DNA of 64,000 bases, taken from assembly GCA_013399695.1 (NCBI GenBank), contig VXAU01001100.1, forward strand, positions 2,010,009 to 2,074,008. The letters run 5' to 3'. The notes below the pieces were generated by a model, which saw nothing but the letters and a program-made list of their open reading frames with translations, was not told where the DNA came from and did no database searches. This document shows positions 25,406 to 37,116 of the stretch, in pieces. The first letter of the stretch is position 1. Each line of letters begins with the position of its first letter. The stretch is from Formicarius rufipectus (Eukaryota > Chordata > Aves > Passeriformes > Formicariidae). The position numbers and the translations under genes were made by a program.

Positions 25406-25625
25406 AGTGGTGTAAGTTGCCACCTGTGGAGCCGGCTCCTCCTCTGAGGATGCCAGTTTGAATCCCGAGGAACTTGCTGTCACCATCCGAGCTGCTCGGC
25501 CGTGGCAAAATGAACCTCAGGAGTAAAGGGGGTGGGGCCAGTTCCGCACACACTGTGCCTCACCTAAAACATCCATTGCGCAGGCTTATCCCAAGATCTT
25601 GGTTCACGAAGTCTAGCCAACAACA
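25406..25625 (+). mobile_element. tRNA-derived SINE, 5'-truncated copy
   Basis: A 220-bp GC-rich element in AT-rich surroundings. It is flanked by a perfect 13-bp target-site duplication, ataaataaagatt, at 25393-25405 and 25626-25638. It matches the copy at 33780-34024 over about 205 bases; by eye roughly nine positions in ten agree, and many differences are transitions at CpG sites. It begins inside the D-arm-like region, so the A box is lost. A degraded B box (agtttgaatcc) remains near 25449-25459. The body ends near ctagcc and a short CAA tail. Truncation at the 5' end together with a target-site duplication is the mark of target-primed reverse transcription by a LINE. The 3' hairpin of the other copy is damaged here (cttgg/ttca/cgaag). 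Confidence 0.85.
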
Positions 25626-28600
25626 ATAAATAAAGATTTGTGTGTTTATTTAAAAATCTTTTGTTGCATGACAAAAGAACTTTTTTCTTTCTAATGGATT
25701 TTTTTTATTAGAGTATTCCTGACTGATATTGGTTTGTGTGATATTTATCTAAACTCTCCTTAGGGATTAAATTTTAGATGAACTCACTCATTTTTTCTGT
25801 TGTTTATTTATAAGCATTCTAATTTGCATATGTGTATTAGTCAAGGTTAGCCAAGCTATTGCCAAATTTTCTGACTTGTTATTCATGATTGTCTATAATG
25901 TTGGCAACTCAAATCATAAGATGTCATTTTTGTTTCCTAATTAAATGTCTCAGATGTAACAAGTAGTTACTGCCCACAAATTAGTTTGCTCAGTCATTAG
26001 TTTGCTTTACTGTACTCATGATTAGAGGACAAGTCATACATACAAATAACCATTCTAAAAAGAAAGCCTTCATGAAATGCATCATGAACATTGAACCATG
26101 AGATGAAAGCTTGACTGAGCAGAACATCTGTTGATGAGTGCCTTTTAGGTGCTTGAAAAATATTTGACTGAACCAAGCATCCATGGTAAGATCTAATTTG
26201 CTAGAAATGTTGTAAAATGTAAATAAGGCTGCAGTTTAATAAGGAGCTTGCAAAGAGACTGTTCTTCAGTAATGATTAGAGTGAATAGGCTAGATAGGCC
26301 TATCTTCAGGAATTTGAGCAAAGTGAAAACTTCAGTTAAATATTTATTTTTCAGTGTAATTTTTTTGCATGAGTTACTGTTTACCTTTGAAAGTCTCAGA
26401 TTCTAAAATGTATGTCTATCCAGCTGGATTTGTGTTCTTTCTCTACTCCTTTATGATTAGATGAGGGAGTGGTTCTTAATACCTAACAACTTCTGTTAAT
26501 TTTGGTGAATAATTCCCTTTCATCTTTTATTTATGTAACTCCTACCTATAAGGAAATTTTAAAGAAAACTAGAATCCAACAATGTTAAGGTAAATTGTAT
26601 CCTATAACATCTTGTACTTGAATAGACAAAAGAATACAGTTAGTATCTCTCCTCTACCTATGTCTGCTTTGTTATTCCATGTACAGGGCAGTTAAATGAT
26701 AACATCAATAATTCTCTTAGAACAATCATGGCATTAGCAGTTAGAAGCACCAGGTGTGGGAGGCAGCTCTCAGGTACCGAGCTGGGGTGAGAAAGTGAGA
26801 ACTGCTGAGGTAAGAGATTTGTAGGTTATCTCAGGAGGCTCAAACTCATAACTTCCCTCCTAAGATAAGTCTCACAACACCCATTTGGAAGAGTGATCAG
26901 AGCTGTGTTCTGTCATAGTCACCTAACCCCTGACACTGGATAAGAATTATCTTGCTGATCAATGACTTGCATTAGGAATCCTTAAATTAGGAGTTTCATG
27001 CCAAAACCTAAGTTTAGGAATAGAGCATGTTACAGAATATATCTTTATAGCTTCTCAAGACACCATTCCCATAGTTACTTCCTCTGATTAACTACGTAGC
27101 AGAATTTCATCAGGGTAGCTTGTACTTTCCTCTAAGAAAGAGATTAATTATGCAAAAAAATGCAGAAATTACATATATAAGATAATACGTATTTATATTT
27201 TATGTTTCAAATCTCTGAAAATCTGATGCTGAGTTTCAATAGAGAAGGTGAATCATGTTATTGAAATACGACTTGATTCATTTGGAATCCACTGATCAAA
27301 ATTTTTTAAAAAAGGAAAAAAGAAAGGAAACAAATAATAACTTACATTCATGAATGTTATTTCCGTTCATTTATGTTTAGGGAGAATTTGTGTAAAGCGA
27401 AGCTAAAAGCTGATCTTTAATGAAAATCACTGACTTGGTCCCTACAGAGAATAAATGGAGGAAGGAGGACCTTTTAAAGTGACAGCTGATTTCTGCAATC
27501 TGTTAATGATTCCCTTGGAGAGTTTTTGAAAGCATCCTGGAGGCAAATGAGTAAAAATTGCAGCATCAATAGTTTTCTCTGGGAAGGCCCTGTTGCTGCA
27601 AAATTCCTTGTTCCAGCCAGAATGGGAAGCAAAATTTGCAAACACTATTACTCTCTGCTACCTGAGACCACATTATATGGACCACATTAGCTGAGAGTGC
27701 ATGCCCACATCCCTATGAGCTGAGCTCATTTGTCAGCAATTACTTCATTGCCAGTCCATTGAAGTTTAGAACAAAAGTAAATCAGCAGATGTGATATCTG
27801 TGCTCTATTTAAGCTTGCAACTAGAGGCCACCCTGCTAAGCATCTTAGATGGAGCTGAGAGACCAAGTGTGAGGGTAACAAAATGTATAATTCTGATATA
27901 ATGAAAAAGTAAAATTCTTTTTCACATTCAAACATATTACAAAGTATTTGTAAGATGTTTCAAAGACCCCTGCTAAATTCTTAATGATCAAAAACTTTAA
28001 GAATGCGAGGAATGAGATCTTTGGAGAAAGGTAGGAAAAAAACAGGGCATGTCTTTGTTGAATACATTGTGAGATACTTAACCCCTGGAAGGTAAAATAT
28101 GCAGACATTTTTGGTTGCTGGAGAAACAAAGGAATTTCTGACTTGTCTAAGAAGACATTTCTTTGCAAGCAGGTTACCTTTCAGACCTGTCTGTTCCTAC
28201 AACAGCAGGTTTCCTGCTTGTAGAGACAAATTATACCATTAAGCAAGAGAGAGACTCCAGTTTTTCAGAACCTCGGCTGAGAGGAAAGCTCAATTATCCA
28301 TCCCTGCAGTGGTGGAGCAGAGGAGAAACTTACAGGTGGAAGAGGAGCAGAGGCTGACCACAGTGCAACTGTCATAGAGCAAGGAGTAGTGAAGTACACA
28401 TGGTTATATTTTTGTTGCCTTCCCTTCCCTCAACCTTCATTGCCACAATGTGTTTGTAAGACTTGACTTCATGACCCCATCTGTAACGACAAATGCAGCC
28501 AACTCTCATTAAAAGTGCCTGAGATATTGGGAAGGCTGTGATGGGGCCCAACAACACAGTGTTTTAGTGGAGTGAAATTAAGGTAGGCATGGTGATTGCT

Positions 28601-31279
28601 GAAAGTTAAGAGAGGGAAAGAAATGCATTCAAAACTTGCAATGATAGTTTGGGGGATGTTAGACCAAATGGGGCCAAACCTGCTGCCTGACTATACCACT
28701 TGCTCTTTATGAACATGCCCTCAGGTGTGCTTATAAAAATACCTATTGGTCTTAGAATTTCTTTCTCCTTAGTACTTCTGTAACTGTAGGTACAAGTCAG
28801 CAAAGCTATAGCATAACCCATTCCACTAATGTATTCTACTACATTTACTGTAACGTTTTAGACTCACAACAAATAGCTGTAGAACTGTGGTATAAGCCGA
28901 AAAAAAGCTGGAATGAAATTCAGAAATCAATGGATATGCACATTTTCTAAGTTTAATAAATAGATAATTGTCACATTGTGTTTATTCATCTTCATGAAAG
29001 GTATTGCAGTCTAAAAAATCATCTGTCTATCTCTCAGGGAAATGAATTATCATCTTAACCTCATCTAGTTTGTCAGAATTTGCTCTGTGGATTTGTTACA
29101 AAGTTTTCCAGAATTAATAATGAAACATTTGCATGGCAGATTTTTTTCTGGGGTTTCTGCTTGATGTTTATGCAACAACATTACCTTGAATTATGATAGC
29201 TTGTGGGTAAGGTACACATAAATAATTTCCATATTATTTTCAGCATCTCTTTCAAAACTTGCAGCTGTCTTTCTGTCAGTGCTCTGCACTCTCTTCTACA
29301 GCAAAAGTTGGAGATATTTGACTGCCTAATTTAAAATATTTTCATGCTGAGATTAGCAAGACTCATTTTAAAGTTCAGCTGACAGGATCTGTATAGACCC
29401 AAAAATCTACTTGGGCTACAAGATTATGTAGAGCTGCATAATTGAGTAAACATTGTTACAAAAGTGGTCTTTTGTGCACTCTTATCAGTACTATAATGAG
29501 TCCATGGAGCTTGACCTGTCTTTCGTGCTTTTAGTGGGTCTTAATGAAATCCATGTAGTGATACCTCCTCATTTTCAGCTAGCAACTTGAATTTAAAACT
29601 TGTGTAAAATATCATAATTTTTTTTTTTTATTTCAACAGAGACAGTAAGTGAGAGAACTTCTTTGTGCTTGTAACCGTGAGAGGACATTAATAGGATTAA
29701 TCTATAAACAACTAACCATCTATCCATAATTTTTGTTCTAAAGCATAGATCATATTATTAAACAGTTTATTTGTGATTTAATTTCCAAGCTCTAACACAA
29801 TAGATTACTGCACTTTGAAGAAGTTATCAGTATATTTAAAATATGTTTTAAATATGCAAGTTCTGAGTTGCCATGGGATTTTAATATTCATATTAAGACT
29901 CGAAATGGAAGTTATTTCAAATACTTAATTTAGATCTATGAATATTTTAAAAGACTAATTTAATGTGTAGGATGTATCACAGTGCCTAAAGACTGTTTGC
30001 AAATCAGTGAAGTTAAATGAGGTGGTCTCTGTATTTTCATTTGACATTATTTTAAAGGATGGGTAATTTTCTGGAAGTATCACATGGAGCTTTTTAGCTT
30101 ATGTTTTGTTAATTATAGCATATCTATATATTTAAGTAATACAAGCTACTTAGTTTTTATTATTTTCTTAACAGAGTAAACCAATGAATCATAGAATATG
30201 TCTACATGAAGCTCTGGCATGCTGTTTCAACCAAAAATGAGTACAAAATCACAGGCAATATCCATATAAACATTGCAAATTATCATCCATACCAAAAAAA
30301 TTAAATGTTTATTGACATTAACACATTAGGAAAAGACACAAGAATAGGGGAATTTATTTTAGAATTTTATTATGAAAGACTCAATCATTCTCCCAGGTTG
30401 CTACTCATGCTGTCAATTCATATTTCTCTGTCACAGAAATTGTTAATATTACAGCCCCAAGGAAAGTGGTATATAATTACTATGATTGATACACTTATTT
30501 CGTGTCATAATAAACAGAAATCTGAAGCAAGAGTTCTGAATTGCAAATATTATAGACTTCATTGCAAATTACAGCTACAATAAACAATAACCCAGCTATT
30601 CGACTTTTTTTATCCACAACTGCTCTCTATCATGATGGCACCCATGTAATACTGTGAACTCAAGGAAGGAAATAATGATCGGCCATGTGACATCAGCTCT
30701 TCCACCTGCTGAACAGAGAAATTGCTGTATGATATTTCTATAACCTTGATCATGCATGTGACAGCACTGTGCTGAATGCAGCTGTGGTACTACTTGGCTT
30801 TCCTCCCTTGGTCCAGCAAATGCTCTCCCAGAAAATTCACTGGCACAAAATGCACCAGTGCATGGTTGTGGTGGTGAAAACTGTTATCATGCACATTGAC
30901 AGGGAGGATGTGCTGAGCTAACTTGCCCTACCCCAGCACCTCCTTTCTCTGGTCATAAACCAAACCTGACCATTTTCCATTACATTTATTATGTTCTTAG
31001 TTGGAAAGGTCTGAACCCATGAGAGTACTGCATTTTTAAAGTATGAAATTATGAATTCAAGCTGTCCTACAGCAGGCATTTCAAAATGAAGTAGTCTTTC
31101 AAAACACTTGCGTCATACCTACTAACCCAATATGGATGTGGAATTTGTCAATAAGTATTTAAAATGCCATTAGATGCTAATAATTGGCATTTCAACATCA
31201 AATCCTCTTTTTCTGGAGAAAAACATGTCTTCAAAACTGTGTTCTAAAAACTGTCACACTTCATAGTTTTGCTGAGATT

Positions 31280-31313
31280 AAAAAAAAAAAACAAACAAAA
31301 AAAAAACAAACAA
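31280..31313. repeat. A/C low-complexity tract
   Basis: Thirty-four bases of A interrupted by isolated C, in ACAAAC-like units. Confidence 0.9.
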
Positions 31314-32556
31314 GAAGACATAGCTAACAAACTTTATCTTTTAAACTAACAATGCTAAAATATTTATCCATGTGTTTAATTAGCTTTGAGATATACAAAA
31401 GATAAAACTAATAGCTACAATACACAATCTCTTATTAGAAAATCATTCTGATCACTATCCTATTTCCAGATTCAAACTAACCATTTCAAACATGAGCTCT
31501 TTAAACCTTGATAGTCTCATATCAAACACTGATTTCCTCTGACTTTGTACTTCCACTCTAATATGAGAAAACATGTAGTGTCACAAAATTAATGAGTATT
31601 GAATATTTTCTTGGTATGAACTGTAAAGTATACGTAAGTACACATATATTTATTTTTTTTACTCTAACTGTTCAGATAAATACTAGGGCAGCCTACAAGT
31701 AAGCCATACACAGAATAAATCTTAGTTTGTGAGCTGATTTTTATTCTTGCCTTCTTCTTTTCATTTTCATCGAATTTTCTTGTATCTCATCATATTCAGG
31801 ACGTCCAGTTCTGAAATTACTACAGTTGAAATCTTGTTATTTTTTTCTGTGATAAATATGTATCACACCCCTCCACCATAAAGCAATTTCAAGGGAAATA
31901 TTCCAATGTGGTGTTTTAAATGCAGGTGTACTCTTACATATATCTAAATGCCTACACATATTTTTCCTTACTCCCTAGACTTTCCTCAAAGCAGCTGATT
32001 AGATGTGGATTCCATTTAAGATACATTACATCTAGCAGAATTTATTACCTTATTTAGGGGCCCTAAAAATGTGGATTCTTGTCCTTTGAATATTTAATAG
32101 CACAAGACTTTGAAGACTTCTGGTGTCTCTCTCTTATCTGTCTCTTCAAAAATGTACTTCCTTCCTTTGTTACATTTGTCACTTGTAGCATTCAAGTTTT
32201 TTATCTGAAATGCTTCTTTCTTTGAATTTTGAAGAAGTTTTTTGCACCAGCCTGAAATAATACAATATGCTGTAACTGAAACGTCTGTGCTCTTCATCTG
32301 TGATTGTCTGTCCCAATATAACACGTGTACTGGTGAAATTTAACCTCAAGCACCAAGGTTTCATCCACTGTTGAGAACTGCCCTTTCTGAGAAGCTCAGC
32401 ATTTTCCCTCCATCAAAGACTGAGTGGGAACCAAAAACTAGGCAGTCCTCTGAGCATCTGAATCCTTTCAGGAACTCAAATACCAAAGGAGTTTCTGAAA
32501 CAATTACAACAAACAAAATGAATCAGGCTTCTCAGAAAACTTATTTGAAAGTGCCT

Positions 32557-32577
32557 CTTCTTCTTCTTCTTCTTCTT
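32557..32577. repeat. (CTT)7 microsatellite
   Basis: Seven perfect CTT units. Confidence 0.95.
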
Positions 32578-33779
32578 GAAGGGAGCTAGAAGGGAAGAAA
32601 AACATTCTTTTTGCAATAACATAGAAGGGCTGCTATCCATCCAACTTATGTAATTCTGATTCAGTGGTGTGTTTGAAGGAGGTAAAATCCATGAGTTTCA
32701 TAGCAGTGTCTTAACAGCAGGCTCCATCCTGCCCCATCTCAAATCTGAAAGCAGTTCAAAGCTTTAGGTAGCAAGAATATGACAAAGAAAGTAACATTAC
32801 AACACAGAAATGCCTAGAATAATCACTGAAGGTGCAAAATCTGCCTATTGTGCTCTAAGGCTGACATGATTTTACTTTTAGCAGTTAGGTAAGTGTAAGT
32901 CTTCATGAGTAGTCATTTGCAGTCATGCAAATTTCATTGAAATAAAGGATGTGAACCTATGTTTTCAAGAGAATATTATACAGATAAAAAGGCCCTGAGC
33001 TCAAGCACTGGGATTTCAGATGTCTGTTAGTTAAATTTAGACATTTGTCTACTTAACATGCTGGCTGTTCTCAATTCTATTCTGAGATATCTCCCTTTAC
33101 AGTGACAATGCAGATCATTCTCAGAAGACATTTTATTATATCATGTTACGTTATCACATAACTTTCAGGCCTCTAACTTCTTTCTATGGATTAAAGTGAT
33201 CTTCTCTGACCCTTTTATGTGATTGATTTTATGCAAAATGAAAGTTAGGCATCATTCTGAAAAGAACAGTATTGCTTTTTGCCATGTTTCAAGTATATTC
33301 TGTCATTGTATTTGACAATCAGTCAAGCAACAAAATCCAAAGTCTTTCTATAAACATACACAAATGCTTCATTATAGGTCAACACAGCCTATAATGTGCT
33401 GAACAGAGGTGCAATCACACTGCTGTCAGAGATGCTGAGCTGTGGTCTAAATGAAGCATCATTGAAGGACCTTAGTGATGAACCCTATTCCCTCTTTGTT
33501 TTCTACTGAGAACGCGTATGTGAGGAGGGGAAACTGTACCATTATTCAGAAAAGTTTTTTGTTTCTGAGCTTATGGGTTATGGGCTTTCTGACCTTATCA
33601 CTAGAGGTTTGAGAACATGACCAATGTGTCCTCCACAACTCAGTCAGATGTGCTTTATGTTGATCACTCAACAGCAGTGGAGAGAACTCTAGTTCATAGA
33701 ATAATTGAATCATAGAACGGCCTGGTGTGGAAGTGACCTTAAAGAGCATCTAGTTCCAAGACCCTTGCCATAGGCAGGG

Positions 33780-34024
33780 CGGGGCGTTGGCCAAGTGGCG
33801 TAGGCCCCCGCCTGTGGAGCCGGCTCCTCCTCTGAGGACGCTGGTTCAAATCCTGGAGGAACTCGCTGTCGCTGTCCAAGCTGCTCGGCCGTGGCAAGAT
33901 GAACCTCAGGAGTAAAGGAGGTGGGGCCAGTTCCGCGCACACTGTGCCTCACCTAAAACATCCATTGCGCAGGCTTATCCCAAGATCTTCGTTCGCGAAG
34001 TCCAGCCAACAACAACAACAACAA
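33780..34024 (+). mobile_element. tRNA-derived SINE, full-length copy
   Basis: A 245-bp element inserted in a CR1 3' end. The CR1 text gccatagacaggg is duplicated on both sides: 33767-33779, with one mismatch, and 34025-34037. The head resembles a tRNA, with an A box TGGCCAAGTGG at 33788-33798, a D-stem pair GCC/GGC, and a B box GGTTCAAATCC at 33843-33853. A spacing of 55 bases between box starts and a possible variable-arm stem (cctc/gagg) recall the class II tRNAs (Ser, Leu). The anticodon arm is too changed to name the source. A GC-rich body of about 150 bp follows, with a TTCG-loop hairpin at 33987-34000, then the tail (CAA)n. It does not end in the CR1 3' motif, so CR1 is unlikely to be its driver. 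Confidence 0.88.
33788..33853 (+). promoter_or_regulatory. internal RNA polymerase III promoter (A and B boxes) of the SINE
   Basis: The A box TGGCCAAGTGG (33788-33798) fits the TRGCNNAGYGG pattern. The B box GGTTCAAATCC (33843-33853) differs from GGTTCGANTCC by one CpG-type change. These sites bind TFIIIC and drive transcription of tRNA genes and tRNA-derived SINEs. Whether this copy is transcribed is unknown. Confidence 0.75.
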
Positions 34025-35000
34025 GCCATAGACAGGGACGTCTTCTAGACCAGGTTGCTCAGAGCTCCATCCAGCCTGGCCTTGAACACTTCCAGGGATA
34101 GGGCATCCACAACTACCCTAGGGAACCTGTTCCAGTGCCTCACCACCCTTCCAGTAAATAATTCTTCCTAATATCTAATCTAAACCTATTCTCATTCAGT
34201 TTGAGTCTATTTCCCCCCTTGTCCTGTCACTACATGCCTTTGTAAAAAGTCCATCACCAGCTTTTCTGTAGACTGCCTTCAGATTCTGGGAGGCTACAAT
34301 TAGCCCCCATAAAGCCTTCTTATCTGCAGACTGAACAACCAAAATCCTCTTAGCCCACCCCTCTAATCATCTTGATGACCCTCCTTTGGACTCACTCCAA
34401 CAGATCAGTGTACTTCCTGTGCTGGGGATCCCAGAGCTGGTTGCAGAACTCCAGGTGGAGTCTCATCAGAGCAGAGTAGAGGGGTAGAATCACCTCCCTC
34501 AACCTCCTGGCCATGCTGCTTTTGATGCAGCCCAGGACACAATTGGATTTCTGTGCTGCAAGTGCACCTTGTTGGGTCATGTCAAGCCTCTCATCCATCA
34601 GCACTCCCACGTCCTTCTCAGGACTGTTTTCATTCTGTTCATCTCCCAGCCTCTGTTGATACCAGGGGTTGGCCTGACCCAGGAGCAGCACCTTGTACTT
34701 GATCTTGTTGAAGCTCATGAGATTCCCATGGGTCCACTTCTTGAGCTTGTCCAGGTCCCTCTGAATGGTATCCCATCTTTCAGGTGTGTCAACTGCATCT
34801 CTCAGCTTAGTGTCATCTGCAAATTTGCTGAGGGTGCACTCAATACCCTTGTCTATGTCATTGATGAAGATATTAAATAACCATGGCCCCAGTACAGACT
34901 CCTGAGGGGCACCGCTTGTCTCTGATGCCTGTCAGGACTCAGAGCTGCTGACCACTACCCTCTACATGCAATTAACTACTACCAAATCTAGTTACTATTA

Positions 35001-35508
35001 AATGCAGTACAGGTTGGCCATAGATTTGTAAAGTCAATTGCCTGAGCCTATATGGAGTATTAGCTAAACTCAGCACCTTTTTTTTTTTTTTTCTGCTGAG
35101 CCATGCCAGACCTCTAGCAATCCTATGATTACAGAGTTAATGTATTGAAATTAATGAATCATTTGCATTACATTTTGCCTGAAAAATGTTTATTGCAATA
35201 TAGTAAAGACTTGCTTGGGTATCTCACAGAGTTACTGGGAAGCATATCATTGTTTTAGCAAGCAATTTGGGACATTAGAGTATTTATAGTGAAATATTAC
35301 AAGGATAATAATTTATTTTCCACTGAAATGTATTGCCTTGTTTGCAAGTCTTTGTCTACACTGTGACCTTGTAATAAACATGGTTAACTGCTGTCTGTCC
35401 TCAGTGCAGGTAGATCTTTGAAGAGTAGAAGCAAGTGTTTAATTTGTGCCTTGATATTTATTAGTCTGCTGCATTGCTGTGTCAAACATCTTTCTTAAGT
35501 GTGATATG
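35001..35508. other. unique DNA between CR1 and LTR
   Basis: No gene is seen. A T run lies near 35080-35093. Confidence 0.5.
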
Positions 35509-36085
35509 TGTCATGGTTTAACCCCAGCTGGCAACTCAGCCCCACACAGCTGCTCACTCTCTCCCCTTCTGAAGGATGGGGGAGAGAATCAGAAGATTAA
35601 AAGTGAAAAAATCCCAAAACTCATAAAGGCAGTTTAACAGGTAAAGCAAAAGCCACACATGCAAACAAAGCAAAACAAGGAATTTATTCACCATCTGCCA
35701 TGGGCAGGCAGATGTTCAGCTGTCTCCAGGAAAGCTTCATCATGCCTGACAGTGACTTGGGATGACAAGTCATTCTGAATGTCCCTCTCTTGCTCCTTCT
35801 TCCCCCAGCCTTATTTGTGGAACATGACACCATATGGTGTGGAATATCCCTTTGCTCAGTTGGGGTCAGCTGTCGTGGCAGTGTCCCTTCCCAGTTTCTT
35901 GTGGACCGCCAGCCTTCTTGCTGGAGGAATGGGGTAGAGTGAGGATCAAAAAGGCCTTGACTCTGTGTAAGCAGTGCTCAGCAATAGCTAAAACATCATG
36001 TCATCTATCTTGTTTCCATTAGAAACACAAAATATAGCCCCATACCAGCTACTACAGAGAAACTATCCCATCCAAACACAATACA
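35509..36085 (-). mobile_element. solo LTR of an avian endogenous retrovirus (copy D)
   Basis: About 577 bp, starting tgtcatggtttaacccc, with 'gcaaacaaagcaaaacaagg' near 35660, 'ggcagatgttcagctgtctc', 'ggaatatccctttgctcagt' and a right edge near caaacacaataca. Sense strand is minus. The TATA zone is degraded (plus text ccttatttgtgg). The flanks atatg and gaatg agree only in their last three bases, so the target-site duplication is uncertain. No retroviral genes adjoin it. Confidence 0.9.
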
Positions 36086-36206
36086 GAATGTTAACTACAA
36101 CATCCAAATCCCAGTTTCACCATACTTGGTATGCCTCCCTTCAGAAACTATACATTTTTCCAGGATGTTTTTTGCTACAAAGTCAGAGTTGATAGATAAT
36201 TTATTG

Positions 36207-36293
36207 GTTTTTTTTTTGTTGTTGTTGGGTTTTTTTGTTTGTTTGCTTGTTTGTTTGTTTGTTTTTCTGTTTTGGTTTGGTTTGGTTTTTTTC
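36207..36293. repeat. T/G-rich tract with GGTTT units
   Basis: It is built of TTTG, GTT and GGTTT units with very few C, like the tract at 23008-23128. Confidence 0.85.
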
Positions 36294-37077
36294 CTACTTT
36301 TTTTATTAAATTGATCAGGATCTGGCATCCTACATTCCCATCTTCTAAGGCTCCATCCCCTTAAATGAGTATTACTGCCAAATCCGGACAATGTAATGAT
36401 AAAGCCAAAGCCAAGAAGAGGATTGTACTGGCAAAGCATTAAAAAAATCAACAACATTAAAGCTTCAAGAAATAAGACCTGAAATACTTATTCAGACAAG
36501 CCTGCCCGCTTTTTAGTTCTTACTCCTCAATCAGCATTGTGTAGGTAGATGGCACATACCCAGGAGTACTGACTTTTGTAGGACCAGAGCAGGCAAATGC
36601 AGCCATAAGAGTGATGTCCACTCAGGAAAGCACCTACAGTTTCTGAGGGTTACATAAGTATGCTGCTCCTCACGACCTCCACATTTTAAAATAATGTATG
36701 TTCAGAAAGCAGAACATTTTCATTTAGGAAACAAACACACAGTGATCCTTCCTATGAAGTTAGAAGTGCTTAAAATAGACCATGCTTTTTTAAGAGACAG
36801 TTTTGAGATACTAATGCAGAAAAATGGATTATATTTTCTTAGAAACAGTTTCAGTGTTTATTTGTGCTCTGCTAAGCTGCATTCTTTTCCTGGTTTTCCT
36901 CAGTTTTTAGTTTCTGTTTGAAACTCAACCCCTTGGTATGATATATAACCTCCCAAGAGACCACTGTTTTCCTTTTTACAGTAGTTTTCAGTGATACATA
37001 ATTTCAATTTAATTTTTTTCATTAAAAATTAAAGAATTGATAACACTGACCTAGTGAGAATGCTTAGTTTTCTTTAA

Positions 37078-37116
37078 TTTTTTCTTTTTTCTTTTCTTTT
37101 TTCTTTTTTTTTTTTC
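37078..37116. repeat. pure pyrimidine tract followed by AG
   Basis: Thirty-nine bases of T and C ending in cag at 37116-37118. This would be a very strong splice acceptor on plus, but no donor or open frame follows. It may equally be a simple repeat. Confidence 0.8.

Larger units (their letters stand above)
25639..33692. other. 8 kb of AT-rich unique DNA, no gene seen
   Basis: No CR1, LTR or SINE edge was recognised in this stretch. A/C tract 31280-31313 and (CTT)7 at 32557-32577 are the only obvious repeats. Splice-like motifs occur (a strong acceptor ending at 29639, another ending at 30175, and a tandem acceptor/donor at 32878-32894), but none yields a convincing exon. Confidence 0.5.
33693..35000 (-). 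mobile_element. CR1 LINE, antisense, with a SINE inserted in its 3' end
   Basis: On plus it opens with the reversed CR1 terminus (tcatagaataattgaatcat, then agaacgg), so the element reads on minus and its 3' end is at 33693. After the SINE it continues with text such as 'ctagaccaggttgctcagag', 'ccttgaacacttccagggat' and 'cttgtcctgtcactacatgc'. The minus strand keeps an open frame of 108 codons at 34392-34718. It corresponds to the ORF2 C-terminal region, with blocks like FNKIKYKVLLLG, EKDVGVLMDERLDMTQQ and REVILPLYSALMR. This copy is better preserved than the two near 5.3-9.1 kb and is probably younger. It is still 5'-truncated, lacking endonuclease and most of the reverse transcriptase. The boundary near 35000 is approximate. 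Confidence 0.92.

Noticed and set aside
29615..29650. Strong acceptor followed five bases later by GTAAGT
   Set aside because: A 5-base exon is not plausible, and the AG and GT are not adjacent as a recursive site requires.
33780..33860. A functional tRNA gene
   Set aside because: The A and B boxes are present, but the anticodon and T arms do not pair properly and the sequence continues into a shared SINE body.
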